Below are positions 53,020 to 62,047 of a stretch of DNA of 64,000 nucleotides, piece by piece (the first letter of the stretch is position 1; each line of letters begins with the position of its first letter). Under the pieces are notes generated by a model, which searched no databases, was not told the origin of the DNA, and saw nothing but the letters and a program-made list of their open reading frames with translations. The stretch lies in contig NZ_JAJMOX010000009.1 in NCBI RefSeq assembly GCF_020991455.1, positions 124,001 through 188,000 of the forward strand. Direction: 5' to 3'. The translations under genes were made by a program, and so were the position numbers. This DNA comes from Flavobacterium sp. JAS. GTDB taxonomy: Bacteria; Bacteroidota; Bacteroidia; Flavobacteriales; Flavobacteriaceae.

Positions 53020-53568
53020 ATGAAAATTGAACAAACATTTATAAAAGATTTAGTAATTGTTGAGCCCACAATTTTTGGGGATGAAAGAGGTTATTTTTTT
53101 GAATCATACAGCAAAACTAAATTTGAAGATTTAGGTGTTAATATTGAATTTGTTCAGGATAATCAGTCTTTTTCTAAAAAGGGAACATTGAGAGGTTTGC
53201 ATTATCAAAATCCACCCTTTGCTCAAACAAAGCTAATTCGCGTTCTTGAAGGAGAAATTATTGATGTTGCTGTAGATTTGAGAAAAAATTCACCTACTTA
53301 CAGAAAATCTTTTAGTATCTTATTGTCAGCAGAAAATAAAAAACAATTATTAGTTCCTCAAGGATTTGCACATGGTTTTTCAGTTATTAGTGAAACGGCA
53401 ATGGTAATGTATAAATGTGATCAATTTTACAACAAACCTTCTGAAGGTGGAATTAAGTACGATGATCCATCTTTAAATATTGATTGGGGAATGGATTTAA
53501 AAGATGCAATAGTCTCTGAAAAAGATCAAATACTTCCTATTATTGATAATTGTAATAGTTTGTTTTAA
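53020..53568 (+). CDS. rfbC: dTDP-4-dehydrorhamnose 3,5-epimerase
   Basis: RfbC (RmlC) epimerises C3 and C5 of dTDP-4-keto-6-deoxyglucose. The 182-residue cupin has VEPTIFGDERGYFFESYSKT, QDNQSFSKKGTLRGLHYQNP (with the catalytic His), QGFAHGFSVIS and MYKCDQFYNKPSEGGIKYDD, matching the family fully. It ends in a 1-bp overlap with rfbD. Confidence 0.97.
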   Translation: MKIEQTFIKDLVIVEPTIFGDERGYFFESYSKTKFEDLGVNIEFVQDNQSFSKKGTLRGLHYQNPPFAQTKLIRVLEGEIIDVAVDLRKNSPTYRKSFSILLSAENKKQLLVPQGFAHGFSVISETAMVMYKCDQFYNKPSEGGIKYDDPSLNIDWGMDLKDAIVSEKDQILPIIDNCNSLF

Positions 53569-54413
53569 TGAAAAAGATTCTTGTAACAGGAGCAAACGGA
53601 CAGTTAGGTTCTGAATTAAATATTTTGTCTTCAAATTATCCTCAATATAATTGGATTTTTGCTTATAGAACTCAAATCACTTTAGATGATTTAGATCTTC
53701 TTAGAATTCAACTAAATCAAATTCAACCTGATGTAGTTTTTAATTGTGGAGCATATACAGCAGTTGATAAAGCCGAAACTGAAAAAGAACTGGTTTTTAC
53801 GATAAATCATTTAGCGGTAGAATTAATTGCAAAATATACTGCAGAAAATAATGTAAAATTAATCCATATATCCACTGATTATGTTTTTGATGGATCATCT
53901 TCAATAGCATTGGATGAAGAAGCAGAAACAAACCCAATTAATGAATATGGAGCAAGTAAAAGAGCTGGGGAAATTGCTTGTTTGAAAGAAAATCCAAATT
54001 CAATTATTATAAGAACGTCGTGGGTTTATAGTAATTTTGGTAACAATTTTGTTAAGACAATGCAGCGCTTAATGCAGGAAAAAGAATCAATTAATGTGGT
54101 TAATGATCAAATAGGTTCTCCAACATATGCAGCTGATTTAGCCCAGGCAATGATAGATATTGTTCAATCTTCAAATTGGATTCCTGGAATTTACAATTAT
54201 TCAAACGAAGGTGAAATAAGTTGGTATGAGTTTGCGCTGGCAATAAAAGAATTTGGAGGTTATAATTGCGATGTAGGTGGAATTCCATCAGCATCATATC
54301 CAACCCCAGCAAAACGACCGGAATTTTCATTATTAGATAAGAATAAAATAAAGAGAGTTTATAATTTAGACATTCCAAATTATAAAGAGAGTTTAAAAAA
54401 AATGTTTATATAA
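53568..54413 (+). CDS. rfbD: dTDP-4-dehydrorhamnose reductase
   Basis: RfbD (RmlD) reduces dTDP-4-keto-L-rhamnose to dTDP-L-rhamnose. The 281-residue SDR shows ILVTGANGQLGSELNIL, the VFNCGAYTAVDKAETEKELV region, HISTDYVFDG and YGASKRAGE (YxxxK), and IIIRTSWVYSNFGNNFVKTM. Length and motifs are typical. It starts on the stop codon of rfbC. Confidence 0.97.
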   Translation: MKKILVTGANGQLGSELNILSSNYPQYNWIFAYRTQITLDDLDLLRIQLNQIQPDVVFNCGAYTAVDKAETEKELVFTINHLAVELIAKYTAENNVKLIHISTDYVFDGSSSIALDEEAETNPINEYGASKRAGEIACLKENPNSIIIRTSWVYSNFGNNFVKTMQRLMQEKESINVVNDQIGSPTYAADLAQAMIDIVQSSNWIPGIYNYSNEGEISWYEFALAIKEFGGYNCDVGGIPSASYPTPAKRPEFSLLDKNKIKRVYNLDIPNYKESLKKMFI

Positions 54414-54497
54414 AAAAAATAATTTGAAGATTTAGCTTTTAGTATTTCAATTATAAGGAATCTAAAGTTTAAGGTCTAAAATATAAAATAAGAATTT

Positions 54498-55382
54498 ATG
54501 AAAGGAATTATTTTAGCCGGAGGTTCAGGTACTCGTTTACATCCTTTAACACTTGCCATGAGCAAGCAAATGATGCCGGTATATGATAAGCCAATGATTT
54601 ATTATCCGTTATCGACATTGATGATGTCTGGAATTAATGAAATCTTGATTATCTCAACTCCACACGATTTGCCAAATTTCAAGAAATTGCTGGGAGATGG
54701 ATCATCTTTAGGTTGTAAATTCAGTTACGCAGAACAGAGTATTCCAAATGGTTTGGCACAAGCTTTTGTGATTGGGGAAGAATTTATTGGGAATGATAAT
54801 GTTGCACTAATTTTGGGAGATAATATTTTTTTTGGTTCCAATATGCAAGAACTTTTAAAATCAAACACAAAGCCTGAAGGAGGAGTTGTTTTTGCTTATC
54901 ATGTTTCAGATCCGGAACGTTACGGAGTTGTAGAGTTTGATGAAAATCACAAAGCGATTTCTATTGAAGAAAAACCACAAAATCCAAAATCTAATTTCGC
55001 AGTTCCTGGTCTTTATTTTTATGATAATTCTGTTGTAGAGATTGCTAAAAATATTCAGCCAAGTACTAGAGGTGAATATGAAATTACTGATGTGAATAAA
55101 GTTTATCTTGAAAAAGGAGCTTTAAAAGTAGGTATATTAAGCAGAGGTACAGCATGGCTTGATACGGGAACTTTTAATAGTTTAATGCAAGCAGGTCAAT
55201 TTGTACAAGTTCTCGAAGAGAGGCAAGGTTTAAAAGTTGGTTGTATTGAAGAAATTGCCTGGAGACAGGGGTTTATAAATGATGCTCAACTTGAAGAATT
55301 AGCTTTGCCTTTAGTTAAATCTGGATACGGATCATATTTAATTGAATTTTTAAAACAAAAGAAAAAAGGTGTAAAGGTATAA
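54498..55382 (+). CDS. rfbA: Glucose-1-phosphate thymidylyltransferase
   Basis: RfbA (RmlA) makes dTDP-glucose, feeding both dTDP-rhamnose and the Fdt-type amino sugar. The 294-residue protein has AGGSGTRLHPLTLAMSKQMM, YDKPMIYYPLSTLMMSGI, LILGDNIFFG, ISIEEKPQNPKSNFAVPGLY and WLDTGTFNSLMQA, all diagnostic. An 84-bp AT-rich gap separates it from rfbD; no clear promoter was seen there. Confidence 0.97.
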   Translation: MKGIILAGGSGTRLHPLTLAMSKQMMPVYDKPMIYYPLSTLMMSGINEILIISTPHDLPNFKKLLGDGSSLGCKFSYAEQSIPNGLAQAFVIGEEFIGNDNVALILGDNIFFGSNMQELLKSNTKPEGGVVFAYHVSDPERYGVVEFDENHKAISIEEKPQNPKSNFAVPGLYFYDNSVVEIAKNIQPSTRGEYEITDVNKVYLEKGALKVGILSRGTAWLDTGTFNSLMQAGQFVQVLEERQGLKVGCIEEIAWRQGFINDAQLEELALPLVKSGYGSYLIEFLKQKKKGVKV

Positions 55383-55420
55383 TTTACCTTAAGAAATAAT
55401 TTTTTGAGACCTTTAATTTG

Positions 55421-55428
55421 TATTTTTG
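55421..55428 (+). promoter_or_regulatory. Predicted -7 element for the WbpM-like gene
   Basis: TATTTTTG fits TAnnTTTG and lies 38 bp before the TTG start at 55467. The nearest upstream TTG (55404-55406) is only 14 bp away, shorter than the usual spacing, so support is partial. Confidence 0.4.
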
Positions 55429-55466
55429 CAAGTCTTACAAAGTTTACAAAATTAAACTGAACCAAA

Positions 55467-57434
55467 TTGGATACAGATAAACAAACCAAAATAGCCTCTA
55501 TATTGCATAATTCTTTCTCACCAAGGAATTTGAGAGCTAGTATTAATAATCTTAGTTATTTACCAAGGTGGATTATTGTTGCCATAGATATTATGGTACT
55601 GATTTTTTCATTTACTTTTACTTATATGTTGTTTGAAGGGACAGCATTAGGTTATGTTATTACTTCTCATAATTTTTATTTTGTTGGAAGTTTAATTACT
55701 ATAAATGTATTTTTCTTTTGGCTTTTTAGGACTTATTCGGGGATTATTAGGCATTCAGGTTATATTGATGCTATAAAATTGTTGTTTTCCCAAACATCAG
55801 TTTTAGTGTTTTTTTTATTTTTCAATTTAGTTTTTGAATTATATACAGGGCATAAAGCATTTTTAAACACCGCTCTTTTTATCAATTTAGTATTGTCATT
55901 TTGTGGATTGTTTTTGTATCGTGTTATAGTAAAACAAACTTTTGAATTATACTTTTCAGAAAAAACGAATTCTAAATTAATTAGAACCGTTATTTATGGA
56001 ACAGATGCAAATGCCATTTCGGTAGCTAATGCGTTGAAATTTGAAACGCCTTCCAGATTTAAAATTGTTGGATTTGTAGATAAAAATAATCAGAATGCAT
56101 CTAAGCGAATGTTAGATTTACCAATTTTGATTTTAAGAAAGAAACTACCTGCCCTAATGCGCTCTGTAGCTGCAGAAAGTGTAATTATAGCAGACAAAAG
56201 CTTATCCAAAGAAGAACAATTGATTATTGTTGATCAATGTTTAGAATTTAATTATAGAGTATATACAGTTCCGTTGATATCAGATTGGGAGAATCAAAAA
56301 GAGATATCTCAGAAAGTAAAAAATATCCAAATTGAAGATTTATTAGAAAGGAAACCAATTGTTCTGGATAGTAAATCAATTTCAAAACAATTAAAAGATA
56401 AAACAGTTCTTATTACTGGAGCTGCTGGATCAATTGGTAGTGAAATAGTAAGACAAGTATTGGGCTTTAATCCCAAAATGGTTATTATTCTAGATCATGC
56501 AGAGACACCACTTCATAATTTATGTCTGGAAACTTTAACATTAGCTTCTGAATCAAAAATTGTGGCAGTGATTGCAGATGTGAGAAGTAAAAAAGCATTA
56601 GAAAAGGTCTTTAAAAATTATAATCCGCATGTTGTTTTTCATGCAGCTGCTTATAAACATGTTCCTTTGATGGAAGAGAATCCGTCACAGGCAATTCAAA
56701 CAAATATAAAAGGAACTAAGAATTTAGCTGACTTATCTTGTAAATATCATGTCAAGAAATTTGTAATGGTATCAACAGATAAGGCGGTTAATCCTAGTAA
56801 TGTTATGGGAGCGAGTAAGCGAATAGCTGAGAAATACGTTCAATCTTTATTCTTGAAAAATCAAAGAGAAAATTCTGAAAAGGGGACTAAATTCATTACA
56901 ACTCGTTTTGGAAATGTATTAGGATCAAACGGATCAGTGGTGCCTTTGTTTACCAAACAAATTGCCGAAGGTGGTCCGGTTACTATAACGCATCAGGATA
57001 TTATTCGTTATTTCATGACTATTCCAGAAGCTTGTCAGTTGGTTTTAGAGGCTGGAGCAATGGGTAACGGGGGGGAAATTTATATTTTCGATATGGGAAA
57101 ACCAGTTAGAATCATTGATTTGGCAAAAAAAATGATTAAACTGGCTGGATTTATTCCGGATAAAGAAATAAAAATTAAGATAGTTGGATTAAGGCCAGGT
57201 GAAAAATTATATGAAGAATTATTAAATGATACTTCTAAGACGTTACCAACATATCATAACAAAATTATGATTGCGCAGGAAATACAAGATGAGTATGAAA
57301 ATTTGCATATTGAAATTGATGAACTTATTGGGATTGCAGATTTTTATGATAATGAAGATATAGTAACGAAGATGAAAAAAATAGTTCCTGAATTCAAAAG
57401 CATGAATTCTACTTTTGAAGTTTTAGATAAATAA
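55467..57434 (+). CDS. Membrane-bound UDP-GlcNAc 4,6-dehydratase (WbpM-like)
   Basis: The 655-residue protein has about four N-terminal membrane spans (residues 35-155), a CoA-binding-like domain (RTVIYGTDANAISVANALKF) and a C-terminal SDR with ITGAAGSIGSEIVRQV near 315. STDKAVNPSNVMGASKRIAE carries the Asp-Lys pair and a Met where short homologues have Tyr, as in WbpM. It should convert UDP-GlcNAc to UDP-4-keto-6-deoxy-GlcNAc. The start is TTG: an in-frame TGA lies three codons upstream, and no earlier ATG is possible. A strong terminator follows. Confidence 0.92.
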   Translation: MDTDKQTKIASILHNSFSPRNLRASINNLSYLPRWIIVAIDIMVLIFSFTFTYMLFEGTALGYVITSHNFYFVGSLITINVFFFWLFRTYSGIIRHSGYIDAIKLLFSQTSVLVFFLFFNLVFELYTGHKAFLNTALFINLVLSFCGLFLYRVIVKQTFELYFSEKTNSKLIRTVIYGTDANAISVANALKFETPSRFKIVGFVDKNNQNASKRMLDLPILILRKKLPALMRSVAAESVIIADKSLSKEEQLIIVDQCLEFNYRVYTVPLISDWENQKEISQKVKNIQIEDLLERKPIVLDSKSISKQLKDKTVLITGAAGSIGSEIVRQVLGFNPKMVIILDHAETPLHNLCLETLTLASESKIVAVIADVRSKKALEKVFKNYNPHVVFHAAAYKHVPLMEENPSQAIQTNIKGTKNLADLSCKYHVKKFVMVSTDKAVNPSNVMGASKRIAEKYVQSLFLKNQRENSEKGTKFITTRFGNVLGSNGSVVPLFTKQIAEGGPVTITHQDIIRYFMTIPEACQLVLEAGAMGNGGEIYIFDMGKPVRIIDLAKKMIKLAGFIPDKEIKIKIVGLRPGEKLYEELLNDTSKTLPTYHNKIMIAQEIQDEYENLHIEIDELIGIADFYDNEDIVTKMKKIVPEFKSMNSTFEVLDK

Positions 57435-57464
57435 AATTATACTCTAGTTCAAATAAATAATTAC

Positions 57465-57493
57465 AAAAGGTGTTTTTTAAAAAACACCTTTTT
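57465..57493. terminator. Perfect palindromic terminator after the WbpM-like gene
   Basis: AAAAGGTGTTTTTT (57465-57478) and AAAAAACACCTTTT (57479-57492) are exact reverse complements with no spacer, giving about a 12-bp stem with a TTAA turn and T-rich tail. A- and T-runs on both sides make it usable in either direction. It divides the Wzx/Wzy part of the cluster from the ABC-transporter part. Confidence 0.85.
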
Positions 57494-57540
57494 GCTTTTT
57501 CGGTAATTTTTAAGCGACTAAAAATCTTGTTAATTTGAAC

Positions 57541-57560
57541 TCTCTGATGAAAAACAGAGA
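57541..57560 (+). promoter_or_regulatory. Small leader hairpin before wzm
   Basis: TCTCTG (57541-57546) pairs with CAGAGA (57555-57560) around an 8-nt A-rich loop, 41 bp before the wzm ATG. No full TTG-N20-TAnnTTTG promoter is visible in 57494-57601, so the start of the downstream transcript is unclear. Confidence 0.3.
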
Positions 57561-57601
57561 TAGCCAAAGGATAATAAAATAAATTATTTTTAAATATTTA
57601 A

Positions 57602-58447
57602 ATGGAATTAAAAACTACGGTTTATCAAAAAAAAAACAATAGTAATATTGTCAAACTTTTAAAAGAAAGCCTTAATGACATGTACAGTTCACGATTTTTG
57701 GCAAAACAATTAGCTATTCGTGATATTAAGGCACAATATCGACAATCATATTTAGGAATCGTTTGGGCATTTATTACACCATTAACAACAGCCTTAGTTT
57801 GGGTTATTTTAAGTAAATCAGGAACTGTCAAATTAACAGATACAGGGGTTCCATACCCTGTTTATGTTTTTTCGGGTACTTTGCTTTGGTCAATTTTGAC
57901 AGATTCTATAAATGCACCAATGGCAAATACGAATGCGGCTCGTGGTATACTTTCTAAAATTAATTTTCCTAAGGAAGCTTTAATCTTATCAGGAGTCTAT
58001 AAATTAATATCAAACAGTTTTGTAAAAATAGCTTTATTGTTGTTTTTTTTAGCCATTTATGGTGTTGGTTTTCATGCTTCTCTTTTATTTTTTCCTTTTG
58101 CTTTTTTAGGAATTGTTTTTTTTGGAACGACAATCGGGCTATTTATTACACCTTTAGGAATGCTCTATAATGATATTGGAAAAATTATAAGTATGGGACT
58201 TGGATTTCTAATGTATGCAACTCCTGTTGTTTATGCTATTCCTAAAGCAGGTTTACTTAGAATATTAATGGAATTAAACCCTTTGGCTCCTTTGCTAATA
58301 ACAACAAGGAGTTTGTTAATGGGACAAGCTTTAGAATATCAGGTAGATTATTTGGTAACTATTGCCTGCTGTATTCCTCTATTTTTTATTGGTTTAGTTT
58401 TTTATAGAATCTCTATTCCTATAATTGTTGAACGTATGAGTGCTTAA
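57602..58447 (+). CDS. wzm: Polysaccharide ABC transporter permease (Wzm-type)
   Basis: The 281-residue inner-membrane protein has about six spans and the ABC2-type polysaccharide exporter layout: an N-terminal IRDIKAQYRQSYLGIVWAFI segment, then LLWSILTDSINAPMANTNAA and a late YATPVVYAIPKAG re-entrant region. Such proteins export complete undecaprenyl-linked O-polysaccharide with Wzt. Wzt follows after 3 bp. It begins a new transcription unit after a strong terminator. Confidence 0.92.
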   Translation: MELKTTVYQKKNNSNIVKLLKESLNDMYSSRFLAKQLAIRDIKAQYRQSYLGIVWAFITPLTTALVWVILSKSGTVKLTDTGVPYPVYVFSGTLLWSILTDSINAPMANTNAARGILSKINFPKEALILSGVYKLISNSFVKIALLLFFLAIYGVGFHASLLFFPFAFLGIVFFGTTIGLFITPLGMLYNDIGKIISMGLGFLMYATPVVYAIPKAGLLRILMELNPLAPLLITTRSLLMGQALEYQVDYLVTIACCIPLFFIGLVFYRISIPIIVERMSA

Positions 58448-58450
58448 GTT

Positions 58451-59650
58451 ATGAGTGAAAAGGAAGTGTTGATAAAAGTAGAGCATCTGTCAAAGAAATT
58501 TTGCAAAGATTTAAAAACTAGTTTGTGGTATGGTGTAAAAGATTTGTTCAATAATGTATTGGGAAATAAGAATGAAAATTCATTACGTTATAATGAATTT
58601 TGGGCTGTAAAAGATATAAATTTTGAATTAAGACGTGGTGAGTGTCTTGGATTAATAGGACATAATGGTGCAGGAAAATCGACTTTACTAAAGATTTTAA
58701 ACGGACTTATAAATCCTGATGAAGGAAAAGTAACCATTAAAGGTCGAGTAGGAGCCTTAATTGAACTCGGTGCAGGTTTCAATCCAATTTTGACAGGAAG
58801 AGAGAATATTTATAATAATGGTGCAATATTAGGACTTTCAAAAATTGAAATTGAAACAAAATTAGATGAAATTATAGATTTTGCAGAGATTCGAGAATTT
58901 ATAGATATGCCTGTGCAAAATTATAGCAGCGGAATGCAAGTTCGGTTAGGATTTGCAGTTGCAGCCCAAATGAAACCAGATGTATTAATAATTGATGAGG
59001 TTTTGGCCGTTGGTGATTTAGGGTTTATTTTGAAATGTTTTAAGCAAATAGATCAGTTGCTACCACATACTGCTGTGGTTTTTGTCTCTCATTCAATGCC
59101 AATGGTAGCAAGGGTTTCAAATCAAATTTTATTGATGGAGAAAGGTATTGCTGTTTTTCAAGGAAAAGAGGTTAGTAAAGGTATAAATTCTTATTACAAT
59201 CGATTTAACTCTAATGAAAAGAGTATAATGTTTGATGACGGAACAGTTAGTCTGATAAAGTATTCAACAAATAAGAATAATACGACTTTACAAAGAGGAG
59301 ATGATTTGACAATTGAATTGGAAATGGAATTTAAAGAAGAGAGTTTTAATATTCCCTTAATTTATATAGAGTTTAGGGATAAGGAACAGCGTTCAATAGC
59401 AGGTATCTTTAATGAAAAAATGAGTTGTGAATTAGCAAATGATAAATTGGTCGTAGAAATAAAAATACCTAAGGTTTTATTTGCTCAAGGAATTTATACC
59501 TATGATTTATCAGTAAATCATTTTGAAAACAAATCTCCTATATTGCGAATAAATAATGTCGATATTTTTCAAATTGAAAGTGAAACCGAAATGTGGGTTC
59601 CATTTCATTTAGAAGCTGATTGGCAAATTACTGGGAAAGCTAATGATTAA
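58451..59650 (+). CDS. wzt: Polysaccharide ABC transporter ATPase with C-terminal cargo domain (Wzt-type)
   Basis: The 399-residue protein has a nucleotide-binding domain with Walker A GHNGAGKST (near residue 70), signature YSSGMQVRLGFAVA (near 158) and Walker B VLIIDEVLAVGD (near 178). A beta-rich extension follows from about 250 to 399 (GTVSLIKYSTNKNNTTLQRG onward). In E. coli O9a and related systems this extension recognises the modified non-reducing end of the polymer. A methyltransferase gene three genes downstream could make such a cap; that link is inference. Confidence 0.92.
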   Translation: MSEKEVLIKVEHLSKKFCKDLKTSLWYGVKDLFNNVLGNKNENSLRYNEFWAVKDINFELRRGECLGLIGHNGAGKSTLLKILNGLINPDEGKVTIKGRVGALIELGAGFNPILTGRENIYNNGAILGLSKIEIETKLDEIIDFAEIREFIDMPVQNYSSGMQVRLGFAVAAQMKPDVLIIDEVLAVGDLGFILKCFKQIDQLLPHTAVVFVSHSMPMVARVSNQILLMEKGIAVFQGKEVSKGINSYYNRFNSNEKSIMFDDGTVSLIKYSTNKNNTTLQRGDDLTIELEMEFKEESFNIPLIYIEFRDKEQRSIAGIFNEKMSCELANDKLVVEIKIPKVLFAQGIYTYDLSVNHFENKSPILRINNVDIFQIESETEMWVPFHLEADWQITGKAND

Positions 59651-60716
59651 CGTAACCAAAGTTTTTTTACCACCCATCAAGGAATATCATAAGCAACTAC
59701 AACGTGCTTGGGACAATCAATGGCTGACCAATCGTGGGGAGTTGGTTTTGGAACTGGAAGAAAAACTAAAACGCCATTTAGAAGTTTCAAATATTATTGT
59801 CACTAATAATGGAACAGTACCACTTCAAATAGCTCTAAAGATATTAGGTAAAGGGGGTGAAGTTATTACTACACCTTTTTCTTATGTAGCCACTTCAGCA
59901 GCAATAGTATGGGAGAATTGTAAACCAATTTTTGTAGATATTCATCCAGAATATTTAACAATTGACGAAACTAAAATTGAGAAAGCTATTACAAGTAAAA
60001 CAACTGCTATTTTAGCCACTCATGTTTTTGGTAATCCTTGTAACGTTAATGCAATCGAGTTGATTGCAAAAAAGCATGATTTAAAAGTGATTTATGATGC
60101 CGCACATTGTTTTGGTGTAAAATACAATGATAAATCTATTTTTGATTACGGTGACATAAGTACCTGCAGTTTTCACGCAACAAAATTATTTCATACGGGG
60201 GAAGGTGGGGCAATATTTTCTAAGGATATTAATCTGCAGCATAAATTGTTTTATAGTCATAATTTTGGACACAATGGAGCTTTAGCATTTCATGGAGTAG
60301 GGATTAACGGAAAAATTTCTGAACTACAGGCCGCAATGGGATTAAGTGTGCTACCTTATATGGATGAGATACTTTTTGAAAGAAAAAAAATAATAGATTA
60401 TTATGGCACAAATTTAGATTTGTTACAGATTCAGGTTTTAAAAATAAGAGAAAATACTCTTTGGAACTATAGTTATTATCCAATTGTATGTCGAACTGAG
60501 GAGCAACTTTTAAGAGTTGAAAAAAAACTAAATGAAAATAAAATTTTTCCAAGACGTTATTTTTATCCTTCTTTAAATACGATTGAATACACAAAAGGAG
60601 CAATGATGCCGATTTCTGAAAGTATCTCAGCAAGAATATTATGTCTGCCTTTGTATGTAGGAATATCTTCTCAACAATTGAAAACAATAGTTTCTATAAT
60701 AAATGAAAATTTGTAA
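59643..60716 (+). CDS. DegT-family sugar aminotransferase
   Basis: The 357-residue PLP enzyme begins MINVTKVFLPPIKEYHKQLQ and has VTNNGTVPLQIALKIL, TTPFSYVATSAAIVWENCKP, VIYDAAHCFGV, and the Schiff-base Lys181 in FHATKLFHTGEGGAIFS. It is an SMAT-type transaminase acting on a keto sugar. With the PglD-like acyltransferase at 62048 it could make an N-acylated amino sugar. It overlaps wzt by 8 bp and the WbqC gene by 1 bp. Confidence 0.85.
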   Translation: MINVTKVFLPPIKEYHKQLQRAWDNQWLTNRGELVLELEEKLKRHLEVSNIIVTNNGTVPLQIALKILGKGGEVITTPFSYVATSAAIVWENCKPIFVDIHPEYLTIDETKIEKAITSKTTAILATHVFGNPCNVNAIELIAKKHDLKVIYDAAHCFGVKYNDKSIFDYGDISTCSFHATKLFHTGEGGAIFSKDINLQHKLFYSHNFGHNGALAFHGVGINGKISELQAAMGLSVLPYMDEILFERKKIIDYYGTNLDLLQIQVLKIRENTLWNYSYYPIVCRTEEQLLRVEKKLNENKIFPRRYFYPSLNTIEYTKGAMMPISESISARILCLPLYVGISSQQLKTIVSIINENL

Positions 60717-61414
60717 TGAAAGTAGCCATAATGCAACCCTATTTTTTGCCTTACATTGGTTATTTCCAATTGATAAGTGCTGTAGATACTTTCGTAATTT
60801 ATGATGATGTTAATTTTATTAAAAGGGGATGGATAAATAGAAATAATATTTTGGTTAATGAAAAGCAATTTTTGTTTAGTATTGATTTAAAAGGTGCTAG
60901 TCAAAATAAGTTGATTAATCAAATTGAAATTGTTGCAAATCCAAACTGGAAAAAAGATTTATTGAAAACTTTAAGATTAGCATATGTAAGAGCTCCTTTT
61001 TTTGAAAAAGTTTTCCCTGTTCTTCAAGATATAATAATGCAAGAAGAGATAAATCTATCCAAATTAATAATTTATTCTTTGTCTAAAATTTGTGATTTTT
61101 TATCGATAAAAACGGATGTGATTATTTCTTCTGAAATAGCGAAGGACAGTAATTTAAAAGGTCAGGATAAAATTATTGAGATCTGTAAAAAACTTAATGC
61201 AACGACTTACATTAATGCTATAGGAGGTTTGGCATTATATGATAAAGAATTATTTTTAAAGCATGATATTTCATTAAATTTCATTAAATCAAATCCAGTT
61301 AATTATTCTCAATTTAAAGGAAACTTTATACCTTATTTATCAATAATTGATATTATGATGTTTAATTCACCAGAAAGAATAAAAGATTTTTTAAATCAAT
61401 ATGAACTGATATGA
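60716..61414 (+). CDS. WbqC-family protein
   Basis: The 232-residue protein starts MKVAIMQPYFLPYIGYFQLI, the signature of the WbqC family, and contains DDVNFIKRGWINRN, then INAIGGLALYDKELF. WbqC proteins occur in O-antigen and capsule clusters next to DegT aminotransferases. Their chemistry is not something I can state with confidence; attaching an amino-acid-like or acyl group to an amino sugar has been suggested. It overlaps the next gene by 4 bp. Confidence 0.85.
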   Translation: MKVAIMQPYFLPYIGYFQLISAVDTFVIYDDVNFIKRGWINRNNILVNEKQFLFSIDLKGASQNKLINQIEIVANPNWKKDLLKTLRLAYVRAPFFEKVFPVLQDIIMQEEINLSKLIIYSLSKICDFLSIKTDVIISSEIAKDSNLKGQDKIIEICKKLNATTYINAIGGLALYDKELFLKHDISLNFIKSNPVNYSQFKGNFIPYLSIIDIMMFNSPERIKDFLNQYELI

Positions 61415-62043
61415 AAGAATATAATAAAATAATAGAACATTATGAAAGCTGTTTGGACAAGTATGGTGATAATCATTTAGGGGTTGATTGGCCAAAGCTG
61501 GAAGATGTTGATACTCGTTATAAAATAATGTTAGATATTATATTATTAAGTGAAGCAAGCGATCATAATGTGTCTTTATTAGATTTTGGTTGTGGAACAG
61601 GTCATCTTTTAGATTTTATTCAAAGAAATAATATTAAAAATATAATTTATTCAGGTTTAGATATTTCTCAAAAATTTGTTGACGTTGCAAAAAAAAAATA
61701 TACTGATAATTCTTTTTACTGTATTGATATATTGGATTCTAAAGATAGTATTGGCACCTTTGACTATGTCGTAATGAACGGTGTTTTTACTGAAAAAAGG
61801 GAGTTGTCTTATGATGAAATGTGGAATTATTTTACAAAAATGATTACGGTTATTTATGAAAAATGTAATAATGGTTTTGCTTTTAATGTAATGTCTAAGA
61901 ATGTAGATTGGGAGCGAGAAGATTTATTTCATGTTTCACATGATACACTAAGTGATTTTTTATGTAAAAATCTTACAAGAAATTATATTATTAGAAATGA
62001 TTATGGATTGTATGAGTATACAGTCTATGTTTTTAAAAAATGA
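61411..62043 (+). CDS. Class I SAM-dependent methyltransferase
   Basis: The 210-residue protein has a Rossmann-type SAM-binding core: motif I SLLDFGCGTGHLLDF near residue 55, then YSGLDISQKFVDVAKKKY, and motif IV-like TFDYVVMNGVFTEKREL. Such enzymes in polysaccharide clusters often O-methylate sugars, sometimes capping the chain. The sequence does not reveal whether the substrate is a sugar. It ends 4 bp before the PglD-like gene. Confidence 0.8.
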   Translation: MKEYNKIIEHYESCLDKYGDNHLGVDWPKLEDVDTRYKIMLDIILLSEASDHNVSLLDFGCGTGHLLDFIQRNNIKNIIYSGLDISQKFVDVAKKKYTDNSFYCIDILDSKDSIGTFDYVVMNGVFTEKRELSYDEMWNYFTKMITVIYEKCNNGFAFNVMSKNVDWEREDLFHVSHDTLSDFLCKNLTRNYIIRNDYGLYEYTVYVFKK

Positions 62044-62047
62044 AAAT

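Noticed and set aside
57465..57493. Perfect palindrome as a protein operator
   Set aside because: The position just after a stop codon, the A/T-flanked stem and the T-rich tail fit an intrinsic terminator better.
60304..60687. 127-codon minus-strand open frame inside the aminotransferase gene
   Set aside because: Antisense to conserved sequence, with no motif. All neighbouring genes are on the plus strand.
61952..62047. Longer PglD-like protein starting inside the methyltransferase gene
   Set aside because: The 32 extra residues are an out-of-frame reading of the upstream gene. The Rossmann motif begins right after the ATG at 62048.
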